DNA of 64,000 bases, taken from positions 62,001-126,000 of the forward strand of contig NZ_VYKL01000010.1 in the NCBI RefSeq assembly GCF_008710145.1, written 5' to 3'. The notes below the pieces were generated by a model. It made no database searches and was not told the DNA's origin. It saw nothing but the letters and a program-made list of their open reading frames with translations. Both the position numbers and the translations under genes were made by a program. The DNA comes from Niallia endozanthoxylica (GTDB lineage: Bacteria; Bacillota; Bacilli; Bacillales; Cytobacillaceae). Below, in pieces: positions 42,952-51,113 of this stretch (the stretch's first letter is position 1; every line of letters starts with the position of its first letter).

Positions 42952-42981
42952 ACACCTTAGCCATGTTTAAGGTGTTTTTTT
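42952..42981 (+). terminator. Terminator of the siderophore-M14-PPOX operon
   Basis: ACACCTTA at 42952-42959 pairs with TAAGGTGT at 42968-42975, followed by TTTTTT. Confidence 0.85.
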
Positions 42982-43074
42982 GTCTTTATTCAGGAAATCC
43001 TTCATTCCAAGCATAAGAAGAAAGAATGAACGAATACTATGTTTGTCAAAAAATTGGTAAAGGAGTAAAGAATT

Positions 43075-43722
43075 TTGAAAAAGTGGTTTGTTTCTATCGT
43101 TTTGGTTATATTATTTGCTTGTTTAAACCCTGCTGCCATGGTGCATGCAGAAGGAACAGAAAGCTCAAAAGAAGAATGTAATAATGAGGCTGTATTCAGG
43201 CTCAAATATGATATGCAGGAGCTTTGGATTGAATATGCTTGGTGGACTAGGAGTTTTATTATCAGTAATCTTGCAAACCTAGAGGATCAGAAAGACGTTC
43301 TAGAACGTCTTCTGCAAAATCAAACGGATATAGGAAATAGCATTAAACCTTATTATGGAGCAGAAGTAGGCAATAAGCTGACTGAATTATTAAAAGAACA
43401 TATTTTAATTGCCGGAAAAATTATTGAAGCAGCAAAAGTAAAGGATCAAAACAATGTGGAGAAGTATAATAAAGAATGGTTTCGAAATGCAGACACTATT
43501 GTAGAATTCTTAACAGAAGCCAACCCGAATTGGTCAAAAGAAGAACTGACAGATATGTTCTATGCCCATTTAAGATTTACAACAGATGAGGTTACAGCCA
43601 GATTAAATAAAGATTGGAAAGGGGATATCCGCTTAGCAGACCTGAATGAAGAGCATCTGATTCGTATGTCAGGAGTTTTAGTAGATGGAATTGTGAAGCA
43701 ATTCCCTGAGAAATTTAAATAA
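43075..43722 (+). CDS. Secreted helical protein (family often labelled acetylglutamate kinase by mistake)
   Basis: 215 residues from a TTG after AAAGGAG. A signal peptide (about 1-25, ending VHAEG) precedes an all-helical domain: LWIEYAWWTRSFIISNLANL, LLQNQTDIGNSIKPYYGAE, and NPNWSKEELTDMFYAHL. From memory, databases often label such proteins acetylglutamate kinase, but there is no kinase motif. The helix-rich, acidic, exported nature suggests a four-helix bundle on the cell surface. The function is unknown. Confidence 0.78.
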   Translation: MKKWFVSIVLVILFACLNPAAMVHAEGTESSKEECNNEAVFRLKYDMQELWIEYAWWTRSFIISNLANLEDQKDVLERLLQNQTDIGNSIKPYYGAEVGNKLTELLKEHILIAGKIIEAAKVKDQNNVEKYNKEWFRNADTIVEFLTEANPNWSKEELTDMFYAHLRFTTDEVTARLNKDWKGDIRLADLNEEHLIRMSGVLVDGIVKQFPEKFK

Positions 43723-43771
43723 TCAAAAAGGGCGATATCTACTGGTATCGCTTTTTTGCATTTAATTTTTA

Positions 43772-43862
43772 GATTATGTTAGCGAATCATGTTGATAAAA
43801 CAGATTTTTGGCTCATTCGTGAGAAATGTCCATTTCTTACGCCTTCCCATAGAGTATGATTG
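43772..43862 (-). repeat. Dispersed intergenic repeat, copy E (inverted)
   Basis: On the minus strand: ATCATACTC, GGCGTAAGAAATGGACATT (second hairpin, arms CGTAAGAAATG/CATTTCTCACG), AATGAGCCAAAAATC, TTATCAACATGATTCGC and TAACATAATC. The first hairpin is shortened. It lies between the secreted protein and the efflux gene. Confidence 0.75.
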
Positions 43863-43972
43863 TAAGCATGTGAGAGTAAAAGAATTATAGTCACAAAACA
43901 TATATCTTGCTTCCCAATTTAATCCATTATATTCTGTTACATACAGACTAAATAGAGGATGGGAATTTTACC

Positions 43973-45217
43973 ATGAGTGAAAGTAACGCTGTACCTATTA
44001 AAATGAATCGAACAAAGCGCCTGCAAATGGCGTTGGTGCTGGGGTCATTTGCTGCGATTGGACCATTATCACTTGATATGTATCTGCCGTCACTGCCTGC
44101 ACTGAGTGAAGATTTGCAAAGCAGTACCTCTGTCGCACAATTAAGTATAACTGCCTGTTTACTAGGAATGGCTATTGGACAGCTGCTGCTAGGACCTCTA
44201 AGTGATCAAAAAGGAAGACGTATGCCATTGATTATATCTTTAATAATCTATTGTCTTGCATCTATTCTCTGTGCAAGTGCTCCCTCTGTATGGATTTTAA
44301 TCCTATTAAGATTTATTCAAGGGTTGTCAGGAGCAGGAGGTATGGTTATTTCACGGGCGATTGTCCGGGATCTTTACTCGGGGGTTGAGTTGACAAAGTT
44401 TTTTTCACTATTAATGTTGATTAATGGAGCTGCACCTATTTTGGCGCCTGTTATTGGCGGACAGCTGCTGCAGTTTACATCATGGCGGGGAGTGTTTATT
44501 GTATTGGGAATTCTAAGCATCATCATGATTGCAATGGCGTTCTTTGGTGTGAAGGAAACACTTGCTGTTGAAAACCGAAGTAAAGGCGGAGTGAAAGCGA
44601 CTCTTAGTACCTTTAAAGGGTTGATGCATGACCGCGTTTTTATGGGGTATGTGCTTACTCAAGGCTTCGTTAGTGCTGCAATGTTTGCTTATATTTCGGG
44701 ATCACCCTTTGTGATTCAAAATATTTTTGGAGCATCCGCACAAACGTTCAGTTTCATTTTTGCCATCAACGGAGTGGGAATTATTATTGCCAGCCAGTTA
44801 ACCGGAAGACTGGCTGGGAAGGTAAAGGAAAGTAAAATGTTGCTCATAGGTCTTGGTATTGCGCTTTCAGGGGGCATCCTGCTTACCGTTATGCTTGCTT
44901 TCAATGCAGGGCTGCCAGGAGTGTTGCCTGCATTATTTTTAGTTGTATCAAGTGTAGGGATTGTATCAACCACCTGCTTTGCACTTGCCATGCAAAGTCA
45001 AGGCAAAACAGCCGGAAGTGCATCTGCTTTATTAGGATTAATGCCGTTTATTTTAGGTTCAATTATGGCACCACTTGTAGGATTAGGTAATGGCGAATCA
45101 GCCTGGCCGATGGGGCTTGTTATTCTTATCTGTGAGGCTATCGCTGTACTATCCTATTTATTTATTGCTAGGAGAGGGGTTCGAGCCGCCCGAGCGAAAT
45201 CGTTGAAATATGAATAG
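43973..45217 (+). CDS. Bcr/CflA-family MFS multidrug efflux transporter
   Basis: 414 residues, twelve helices. GPLSLDMYLPSLPAL in helix 1, the motif A loop LGPLSDQKGRRMP, and RFIQGLSGAGGMVISRAIVR in helix 4-5 define the Bcr/CflA drug:proton antiporter group. The ribosome site is GAGGATGGG. It ends in a terminator at 45226. Possible substrates are drugs or amino acids such as cysteine. Confidence 0.93.
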   Translation: MSESNAVPIKMNRTKRLQMALVLGSFAAIGPLSLDMYLPSLPALSEDLQSSTSVAQLSITACLLGMAIGQLLLGPLSDQKGRRMPLIISLIIYCLASILCASAPSVWILILLRFIQGLSGAGGMVISRAIVRDLYSGVELTKFFSLLMLINGAAPILAPVIGGQLLQFTSWRGVFIVLGILSIIMIAMAFFGVKETLAVENRSKGGVKATLSTFKGLMHDRVFMGYVLTQGFVSAAMFAYISGSPFVIQNIFGASAQTFSFIFAINGVGIIIASQLTGRLAGKVKESKMLLIGLGIALSGGILLTVMLAFNAGLPGVLPALFLVVSSVGIVSTTCFALAMQSQGKTAGSASALLGLMPFILGSIMAPLVGLGNGESAWPMGLVILICEAIAVLSYLFIARRGVRAARAKSLKYE

Positions 45218-45225
45218 AAACCAGG

Positions 45226-45262
45226 GGAGTATGTTTCAAGAAAGGAAACATACTCCTCTTTT
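45226..45262 (+). terminator. Terminator after Bcr/CflA gene
   Basis: GGAGTATGTTT at 45226-45236 pairs with AAACATACTCC at 45246-45256, then TCTTTTAT. Confidence 0.8.
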
Positions 45263-45442
45263 ATACTCTTTTAAAAGAATAAACCTGATTCTAATTGGTG
45301 ATAAAGATCGTGCAGGCGGATGATATATGATACATCTTAAGTCGTAGTGATAAATAAATCTGCGGTTCATTGTTGCAGGCATGTATCTTAGCTAAAATTT
45401 ACCTATCGATAGTGAATAAAATACTTTTAGAAGGCAGGTAAT

Positions 45443-46240
45443 GTGATTTTGCGGAAATTAATGATGTTAGTTGTTATTTTATTAGCCTGTTTTGTTCTTT
45501 ATTTTTCGATTCCCTCCTCTTGGTTTAGTTTTGGAAAGAAGTCCGTTGAAGTAGCAAGGAATACGGAGTTAATTGAGCTGGATGTTTCAGGTGTTAGTAC
45601 AAAAATTGTTACAGAAGAGCGTGACAATGTAGAAGCGAAATTAGATGGTAAAGGGCAGCTTCAGGTAAGGGAGTCTGGTCGCACGATTGAGATTGAATAC
45701 AAGCGGAGCTGGTTTCAGTTCTTACCCTTCTTCTCAGGACCGGTACTGACTATTTATATTCCAGAAGGTTATGATCGTAATATAGATATTGAAGTTGGAT
45801 CTGGAAATTTAACTTATGAAGGCAAATCGAAGGAACGGCCGATTCTGCTGAATAAACTTTCATTAGAGGTAAGTTCAGGTAATGTTAAAATAGCTAATGT
45901 ACGAACCAAAAATGGCACCTTTGACATTCATTCTGGAAATGTTGGTGTTACCCACTATCAAGGAAAGTTTGCAGCAGATGTGTCATCTGGTAATCTCAAG
46001 GTCCAAATGGATGAACTAACGGATTCCATTGAAATGGAGGTTCATTCAGGTCATGCTGTCATCGATTTACCTAATGAGGCTGATTTTACATTAGATGGCA
46101 GTGTTAACAGCGGTTCTATTACAAATTCATTTCCTTTGAAAAATAAGCAGGAAAATAAACGAGCGATAAGCGGTGTGCATGGATCAGGAAAATATAATGT
46201 AGAGCTTAGTGTCTCAAGCGGTAAAATAGAAGTTAAATAA
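45443..46240 (+). CDS. DUF4097 beta-helix protein, LiaG-like
   Basis: 265 residues from a GTG after AGGCAGGTAA. One N-terminal membrane helix (about 5-22) is followed by a repetitive beta-solenoid. Recurrent SSGN/HSGN/NSGS turns (VGSGNLTYEG, VSSGNVKIAN, IHSGNVGVTH, VSSGNLKVQM) mark each rung, as in DUF4097 proteins such as B. subtilis LiaG. The domain would lie outside the cell. Role unknown, perhaps in envelope stress, but no lia genes are adjacent. Confidence 0.82.
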   Translation: MILRKLMMLVVILLACFVLYFSIPSSWFSFGKKSVEVARNTELIELDVSGVSTKIVTEERDNVEAKLDGKGQLQVRESGRTIEIEYKRSWFQFLPFFSGPVLTIYIPEGYDRNIDIEVGSGNLTYEGKSKERPILLNKLSLEVSSGNVKIANVRTKNGTFDIHSGNVGVTHYQGKFAADVSSGNLKVQMDELTDSIEMEVHSGHAVIDLPNEADFTLDGSVNSGSITNSFPLKNKQENKRAISGVHGSGKYNVELSVSSGKIEVK

Positions 46241-46255
46241 TTTGCGCAGCTGTGC

Positions 46256-46286
46256 AAAAAGGGCGATAAGGCATATCGCTCTTTTT
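46256..46286 (+). terminator. Terminator of DUF4097 gene
   Basis: AAAAAGGGCGATA at 46256-46268 pairs with TATCGCTCTTTTT at 46274-46286 with one mismatch. Confidence 0.75.
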
Positions 46287-46358
46287 ATTTTGCCGCCATG
46301 AGACTAACTCGATGATATAGGGAGAAGCTAAGAAAAAGACTTTGAAAGGGGTATGAAG

Positions 46359-46766
46359 ATGATTGAATTACCTTCTAGATTAGTGGGCAAGGTATTTGAT
46401 ATGTACGAGCTTGAGCTTTCTTTGAAGCCGTACGGTTTTTCAGTTGGGGGAAATTGGGAATATGATCATGGGTATTTTGACTGCAAGATAGGTGAAGAAG
46501 CTGGTTATCAGTTTTTAAGGGTTCCTTTTAAGGCGGTTGACGGACAATTAGACGCAAGGGGCTGCAGGGTGAAAATTGGTAGACCTTTCTTATTGACTCA
46601 TAAATATCAAATAGGATTGGATGACCACGCCCATAACAGTAATTCTTCTGCGGCTTTCAATCAATTTAGCGAGCCGGTTGACAAAGATGCGGAAGAGTCA
46701 GATCCGCCGCTTGATTTAGGAATGACTATGATTCAAAAAATAGAAGCCTCATTGTTCAATGAATAA
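46359..46766 (+). CDS. yugN: YugN-family protein
   Basis: 135 residues from the ATG at 46359, seven bases after AAAGGGG; the ATG at 46353 is too near. FDMYELELSLKPYGFSVGGN, WEYDHGYFDCKIGEEAGYQF and LRVPFKAVDGQLDARG agree closely with B. subtilis YugN as I recall it. Cytosolic protein of unknown function. It is followed 41 bases later by the PPOX gene at 46808 in the same direction. Confidence 0.88.
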   Translation: MIELPSRLVGKVFDMYELELSLKPYGFSVGGNWEYDHGYFDCKIGEEAGYQFLRVPFKAVDGQLDARGCRVKIGRPFLLTHKYQIGLDDHAHNSNSSAAFNQFSEPVDKDAEESDPPLDLGMTMIQKIEASLFNE

Positions 46767-46807
46767 ATTTTTTTGCTTAACCTTGAGAAAGAAAGGGAGT
46801 GCTTGGA

Positions 46808-47230
46808 TTGAATAAGGATAATTTAAAACAGCAGGCATTGGAGATCATTGCGAATCATCGAACAGGTGTATTAGCAAATGTAGAAAATGACAAACCGCAC
46901 ACTCGTTATATGACTTTTTACAATAAGGATTTAACACTGTATACACCCACCCAATTGGATACAGAGAAAGTGCAGGAATTAGAGAAAAATCCTTCTGCTT
47001 CGGTTTTGTTAGGCTATGAGGATAAAGGGGTAAATGACAGCTATATTGAGGTTTCTGGAAAGACCATCATTAATCAATCACAGGATTTGAAGCAGCAATT
47101 CTGGGATGATTCCTTTAATAAGTGGTTTGCTGGACCAGATGATCCAAACTATGTGCTTCTTGAAGTACAGCCAGAGACGATTCGCATTTTAAACAACGAA
47201 GGCGGACCTGCACAGGAGTTTCAGGTGTAA
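46808..47230 (+). CDS. General-stress-type PPOX-family flavin-binding protein
   Basis: 140 residues from the TTG at 46808, eight bases after GGGAG; the GTG at 46799 overlaps that site. It has the split-barrel fold of general stress protein 26-like flavoproteins: ILANHRTGVLANVEND-type strand, TLYTPTQLDTEKVQELEKNP, VLLGYEDKGVNDSYIEVSG and WFAGPDDPNYVLL. It probably binds FMN or F420-like cofactor. Role unknown. Confidence 0.85.
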   Translation: MNKDNLKQQALEIIANHRTGVLANVENDKPHTRYMTFYNKDLTLYTPTQLDTEKVQELEKNPSASVLLGYEDKGVNDSYIEVSGKTIINQSQDLKQQFWDDSFNKWFAGPDDPNYVLLEVQPETIRILNNEGGPAQEFQV

Positions 47231-47239
47231 ACGAGTAAG

Positions 47240-47282
47240 GGACTGTTCTATTGCTAATTATTTGGAAGAAATAGCACAGTCC
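47240..47282. terminator. Hairpin between convergent genes
   Basis: GGACTGTTCTATT at 47240-47252 pairs with AATAGCACAGTCC at 47270-47282 with one mismatch. No long T run. Confidence 0.5.
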
Positions 47283-47313
47283 TCTCTACATTACATGGAT
47301 AAATCGTTTCTGC

Positions 47314-47799
47314 CTATAATTCTTTAGTCATGTTGTACCAACGAATTCCTCCGTGTTGAGAGTTTGAGAGGCCCTTGTTTTTGTACCCATGTTTTTCATA
47401 GAACCGTATGAGCTCTTCTTTGCAGGTTAGTGTAAGAGACTGGCGGAATCTCTCCTTTGCTTTAACTTCTAAATGAAGCAGTAAGGCAGTTGCTATTCCT
47501 TGTTTTTGATTATCAGGATTAACTGCCAGTCCTAATATACTTTGATGACCGCCGGTACTAGGATTTGCTTTTATTTCACTAAACAAGTCATCCGTAATAA
47601 AGGCTGTTTCAATGACAGGTCCGTTGATTAAACCAACTAATTTGTCATTCCTTTCAGCGACAAAAAAACTATCTGAAATGGTTTGAATTCGTTTTTTAAA
47701 AGCTTCTTCTGAAGCAGCCTCTTCTTTTGAAAAACATTGGTTTTCTATCTTAATCAGTTCAGGTAAATCTTCGATTCTTGCCTTTCGTATGTGTAACAT
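47314..47799 (-). CDS. GNAT-family N-acetyltransferase
   Basis: 161 residues. Starts IRKARIEDLPELIKIENQCF. The acetyl-CoA loop is LAVNPDNQKQGIATALL (Q/RxxGxG/A pattern), and the end RFYEKHGYKNKGL has the conserved Tyr region. Similar to YfiF/aralkylamine-acetyltransferase-like GNATs (SRSLTLTC-type strand). The substrate is unknown. Alone between convergent hairpin and the pentapeptide gene. Confidence 0.85.
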   Translation of the reverse strand: MLHIRKARIEDLPELIKIENQCFSKEEAASEEAFKKRIQTISDSFFVAERNDKLVGLINGPVIETAFITDDLFSEIKANPSTGGHQSILGLAVNPDNQKQGIATALLLHLEVKAKERFRQSLTLTCKEELIRFYEKHGYKNKGLSNSQHGGIRWYNMTKEL

Positions 47800-47850
47800 A
47801 CTAATCTTCCTCCCAAAAAACTCTTCCTCTTTTTCACAAATAGCTTTGAA

Positions 47851-48711
47851 TCAATACAGCCAGTGAGAGGGATGCTTAAGGTCTTGCGGTAATTTTGTTC
47901 GGGGATTGCCTTTTGCCGAGTTAAGCTGATCTTGTGTAAGAAAGATACTGCCGGTTAAATCGGCACCGCTTAAATTGGCATCCCTGAAATCTGCTCCAAT
48001 CACATCTGAATAACGTAAATCAGCTTCTCTTAAATCTGCGGCAATTAGGAGTGCCCCTCTTAAGTTAGCTCCGCTAAGGTCCTTCTTTCTTAAATTGGCA
48101 CCAATGAGATCAGTGCCTCTTCCATACGGTTTCTGACGTCTAGTAGATTTTCTGTTCTTTTGAATCGCTTCCGCACGTACAAGTTCGCTTGTCCGTAGAA
48201 GTAATGTGTTTACTTCTGCCCGAAGTACAGGAATGTCCAGTTCCATGAGTGAATCGGGTGGAAGAAAAGTAAGTTCTTCTGTCTTTTCAATAGATTTCTG
48301 AAGATCACTATGGATGGATACCGTTTCTTTTCTTGATAAAGCTTCTGTCAGATACCAAAGGATTTCATGGAGCTGCTGCATGATAGGAAATACTTCAAAC
48401 ATATCCTTTGCTGTTTCCGGGTTGTCTCTCCAATCCTTGCCATCAAAGGTAATCTGAGAAATCTTTTGACCTGCCCCGAAGCATTCATAAACGGCACAGC
48501 CCCGAAAGCCTTTTTGTCTGAGATTTGTATGAATCCGGCACCGAAAATCTTCTTGCAAATTGGAGCAAGGTGTTCCGCTGTCTTTATCCACTGCAAAGTC
48601 TGCAGAAGCGGCAAACGGGAGCGCTACGCAGCATAGACCAAAGCAGTTTGCACAATCAGCTCGAAGCGTATCACGGCTTTTATCACATAAGGAATGGGGT
48701 AAGTTTGACAA
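47851..48711 (-). CDS. Pentapeptide-repeat protein with N-terminal Cys-rich domain
   Basis: 286 residues from the TTG at 48711, since the in-frame GTG at 48720 abuts the AAAAGGA site. The first 110 residues hold about ten Cys and His, including CANCFGLCC, GTPCSNL, FRCRIH and GCAVYECFG, which looks like a metal-binding region. A helical middle follows. Residues about 200-265 are pentapeptide repeats (LIGANLRKKDLSGANLRGAL, then LIAADLREADLRYSDVIGAD) forming a right-handed quadrilateral beta-helix of about three coils. Pentapeptide proteins can mimic DNA and bind gyrase; the metal domain is unexplained. Confidence 0.82.
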   Translation of the reverse strand: MSNLPHSLCDKSRDTLRADCANCFGLCCVALPFAASADFAVDKDSGTPCSNLQEDFRCRIHTNLRQKGFRGCAVYECFGAGQKISQITFDGKDWRDNPETAKDMFEVFPIMQQLHEILWYLTEALSRKETVSIHSDLQKSIEKTEELTFLPPDSLMELDIPVLRAEVNTLLLRTSELVRAEAIQKNRKSTRRQKPYGRGTDLIGANLRKKDLSGANLRGALLIAADLREADLRYSDVIGADFRDANLSGADLTGSIFLTQDQLNSAKGNPRTKLPQDLKHPSHWLY

Positions 48712-48892
48712 TTCGGGCACTTCCTTTTTTCACAGTCTAGAATAGGAATATTCATTTGTTATTTTCATTTTTTCATAATATCACTGTCTTTTCTCGTTAT
48801 CAAATACTGTTCAGGGTTCATTTTAAGGCAGGCTTGCTTTGGATCTATTTTCACTTGTGACAATATTCTTTGAGTATAATAATTGCCTCTGA

Positions 48893-48898
48893 TACAAT
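48893..48898 (+). promoter_or_regulatory. Candidate extended -10 promoter for copC-copD
   Basis: TGATACAAT at 48890-48898 is an extended -10 (TGnTACAAT), about 30 bases before the copC start. TATAAT at 48875-48880 is an alternative. Confidence 0.35.
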
Positions 48899-48928
48899 AG
48901 AATAATTAATACTATTAGGAGGTTAGTT

Positions 48929-49495
48929 ATGTTGAAAAAACTATCATTTTTGACATTGATATTATTCTTTCTGATGTTTGTCCAGAATGCTATGGCACAT
49001 ACGGGGTTAGAGAGTTCCTTTCCGGAAGATGGAGCTGTCATAAAGGAAGAAATCCAAACTATTACTTTAACTTTTGAGACAAAAATAGAACAGGGAAGCA
49101 CATTTGAACTGGTAAATTCGTCAGGAGAGTCTATCGTTGTTGAAAATATTTCCTTAGCAGAAAAACAAATGACGGGAAGTCTGTCAAACCCTTTAGAAGG
49201 TGGGGAATACCAAGTAAATTGGAATATTATCGGAGCGGACGGCCATCCTGTTGATGGAGCAATAGCTTTTACTGTAGATATTCCGGCTTCTGAAGTACCT
49301 GAAGAAGCAGGGATAGAGCAGGCAGAAGAAACAGAAGAGGCAGAAACTACAGAAGAAGCACAGTCTCAATCAACCATTGAAGAAAAGAATCAAGAAAAAC
49401 AGCAAAACAATAGTACATCCTTTTACACTCCTATTCTACTCGGGATAGTTATTATTATAATAAGCTTTGTCTGGGTAATGAAAAGGAAGAAATAG
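48929..49495 (+). CDS. copC: CopC-domain copper-binding protein
   Basis: 188 residues. The signal peptide ends at AMAH, placing His at the mature N-terminus as in CopC proteins (Cu2+ ligand). Then HTGLESSFPEDGAVIKEE, NWNIIGADGHPVDGAIAFTV with the second His. A Glu/Thr-rich linker (about 118-150) and a C-terminal membrane anchor with a KRKK tail follow. It captures extracellular copper for the CopD protein encoded three bases downstream. In B. subtilis YcnJ the two are fused. Confidence 0.9.
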   Translation: MLKKLSFLTLILFFLMFVQNAMAHTGLESSFPEDGAVIKEEIQTITLTFETKIEQGSTFELVNSSGESIVVENISLAEKQMTGSLSNPLEGGEYQVNWNIIGADGHPVDGAIAFTVDIPASEVPEEAGIEQAEETEEAETTEEAQSQSTIEEKNQEKQQNNSTSFYTPILLGIVIIIISFVWVMKRKK

Positions 49496-49497
49496 AT

Positions 49498-50589
49498 ATG
49501 ATTCTTCTTGGTACGCTTACGCAGGCCTTATTATATCTAAGTTTTGCTATTGTTGTTGGTACTTTTATTCTTTCGCTTGTATCAAGCAATTTTAAACCAG
49601 ATATTTCTGTTCCAAAATGGGTGCTTTTGTCAGCAATAGGCGGAATTGGTCTTTTCTCCTTTTTTCCTGTACTGCAATTAATCTTATATGTCAAACAGAA
49701 TATTGGATTATCCTTTTCTTTACTTCAATCCGTTTTGTTTACATTTGAAGTAGGAAAAGCTTGGGTAGTTACCTATTTGCTTGCGACAGTGCTTTTTTTG
49801 TATATCATATGGGTCGATTATCGAAAAAAACCTGTATATGCTTCCATTGGATTGGTCTTTGCATTCTGTTTAATTCTTGCCCTTGGCTGGTCCAGCCATG
49901 CAAGTACTTATGACCCAGTAGTAGGGTTTATGAGCCATACTTTACACTTAACTGCTGTCAGTGTATGGGTGGGCATCCTTTTAATTGTCAGCTGGTGTTC
50001 AACTAATTATGAGAATTGGTCTCGTTTTTTAAAATGGTTTACACCTGTAGCCATTATTTGTTTTCTGAGTACCATTATTACCGGGCTTGTTCTCATGACC
50101 TTTGTGGTTGAATTTGAAGATTATTTGAATTCTTGGATGCTCCCTTATGGTCAGACACTTTTAATCAAACATCTATTGATTATTCCTTTGCTTGTTTATG
50201 CAATGATTAATAGTTTTTTTGTGAAAAAGAAGCTGAACAATGATGAACAGTACAATCCAAGACCCTGGGGTAAATTAGAAAGTCTTGTTATTTTGTTTAT
50301 TTTTGCAGCTACTGCTGCCATGGGTCAGCATGCTCCTCCGCATGAAACGATTGTTACGGTAGAAGGAGCTTCAAAATTATTTACCACGTTTTATCCGGAC
50401 TTTCAGCCAGGTATGGCTGTTCAGCTCGGCTTTACGTCTGTCAGTATTTTGTTACTTGTGTTAACGGTCCTTTCTAGTGTCTTATTGATTATCTTATTTA
50501 TTAGAAAAACACCTGTAATCGTTTCAATTTTAACGAGTGTTTTATTATTTATTTGTGCTTATTTATCTGTCATGTTTAGTATTAACTAA
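49498..50589 (+). CDS. copD: CopD-family copper import membrane protein
   Basis: 363 residues, about nine helices. The CopD domain shows GWSSHASTYDPVVGFMSHTL, with His residues and HLTAVSVWVGILLI, plus FAATAAMGQHAPPHE near the end. These His-rich helices match CopD/YcnJ-type copper uptake proteins. Starts three bases after copC and is translationally linked to it. Ends in a strong bidirectional terminator. Confidence 0.9.
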   Translation: MILLGTLTQALLYLSFAIVVGTFILSLVSSNFKPDISVPKWVLLSAIGGIGLFSFFPVLQLILYVKQNIGLSFSLLQSVLFTFEVGKAWVVTYLLATVLFLYIIWVDYRKKPVYASIGLVFAFCLILALGWSSHASTYDPVVGFMSHTLHLTAVSVWVGILLIVSWCSTNYENWSRFLKWFTPVAIICFLSTIITGLVLMTFVVEFEDYLNSWMLPYGQTLLIKHLLIIPLLVYAMINSFFVKKKLNNDEQYNPRPWGKLESLVILFIFAATAAMGQHAPPHETIVTVEGASKLFTTFYPDFQPGMAVQLGFTSVSILLLVLTVLSSVLLIILFIRKTPVIVSILTSVLLFICAYLSVMFSIN

Positions 50590-50599
50590 AGGCTTGTTC

Positions 50600-50643
50600 A
50601 GGCAAAATCCCTTAGGTGAATAGTCACCTAAGGGATTTTGCCT
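50600..50643. terminator. Bidirectional terminator, 20-bp perfect stem
   Basis: Bases 50600-50619 pair with 50624-50643 around the loop ATAG (arm AGGCAAAATCCCTTAGGTGA). Confidence 0.85.
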
Positions 50644-50645
50644 AT

Positions 50646-50783
50646 CTATTTATTTTTATGGTCCTCATAGGCAATTAGAATGACTTCTTCTCCCTTTTTC
50701 TCGCTAAGTGATTTTTGAAGGGAATTAACTTGTTCAAGGTCTGAACTCGATAGATTGGCAAAATTATATTGGTTTTTATCCAT
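50646..50783 (-). CDS. Small hypothetical protein
   Basis: 45 residues: MDKNQYNFANLSSSDLEQVN, SLQKSLSEKKGEEVILIAYE, ending DHKNK. GGAAAGGTGA lies before the ATG, and the convergent terminator follows the stop. One amphipathic helix, one strand; no family recognised. Confidence 0.62.
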   Translation of the reverse strand: MDKNQYNFANLSSSDLEQVNSLQKSLSEKKGEEVILIAYEDHKNK

Positions 50784-51113
50784 GTCAATCACCTTTCCTT
50801 TTCATATAGAGAATCAGTATCATTAATGGATTCCATTACCGCTTTTTAAAGGCCAAAGCAGTTATGTAAATAAAGTATTTGTTTCAGATTGTTTTTTATT
50901 CAAACGCTTCCTGAATGATAGGACCAAATCGGGAAAGAAATCGAAAACAAATCGAGGACGAAATTAAGAAATCACTTGGTGACTTGCGACTAAAGGAACT
51001 GGAAAACATTTAGGGGAAGATTAAAGGAAAAATGAAAAGAGCTTGGAGGAAATCTCCAAGCTCTCTTTAAGATACAAATCACCTTCAGAAAGGGACATAG
51101 AATAGCATCTATT
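50784..51113. other. Gap with a terminator hairpin
   Basis: A 32-codon frame (about 50911-51009) has no ribosome site and is not called. AGAGCTTGGAG at 51038-51048 pairs with CTCCAAGCTCT at 51054-51064, followed rightwards by CTTTAA and leftwards by TTTTCATTTTT; it probably ends the leftward gene starting at 51419. Confidence 0.55.

Noticed and set aside
50911-51009. 32-codon plus-strand frame in the gap after the small hypothetical gene
   Set aside because: Begins directly after a stop codon without a ribosome site; not supported.
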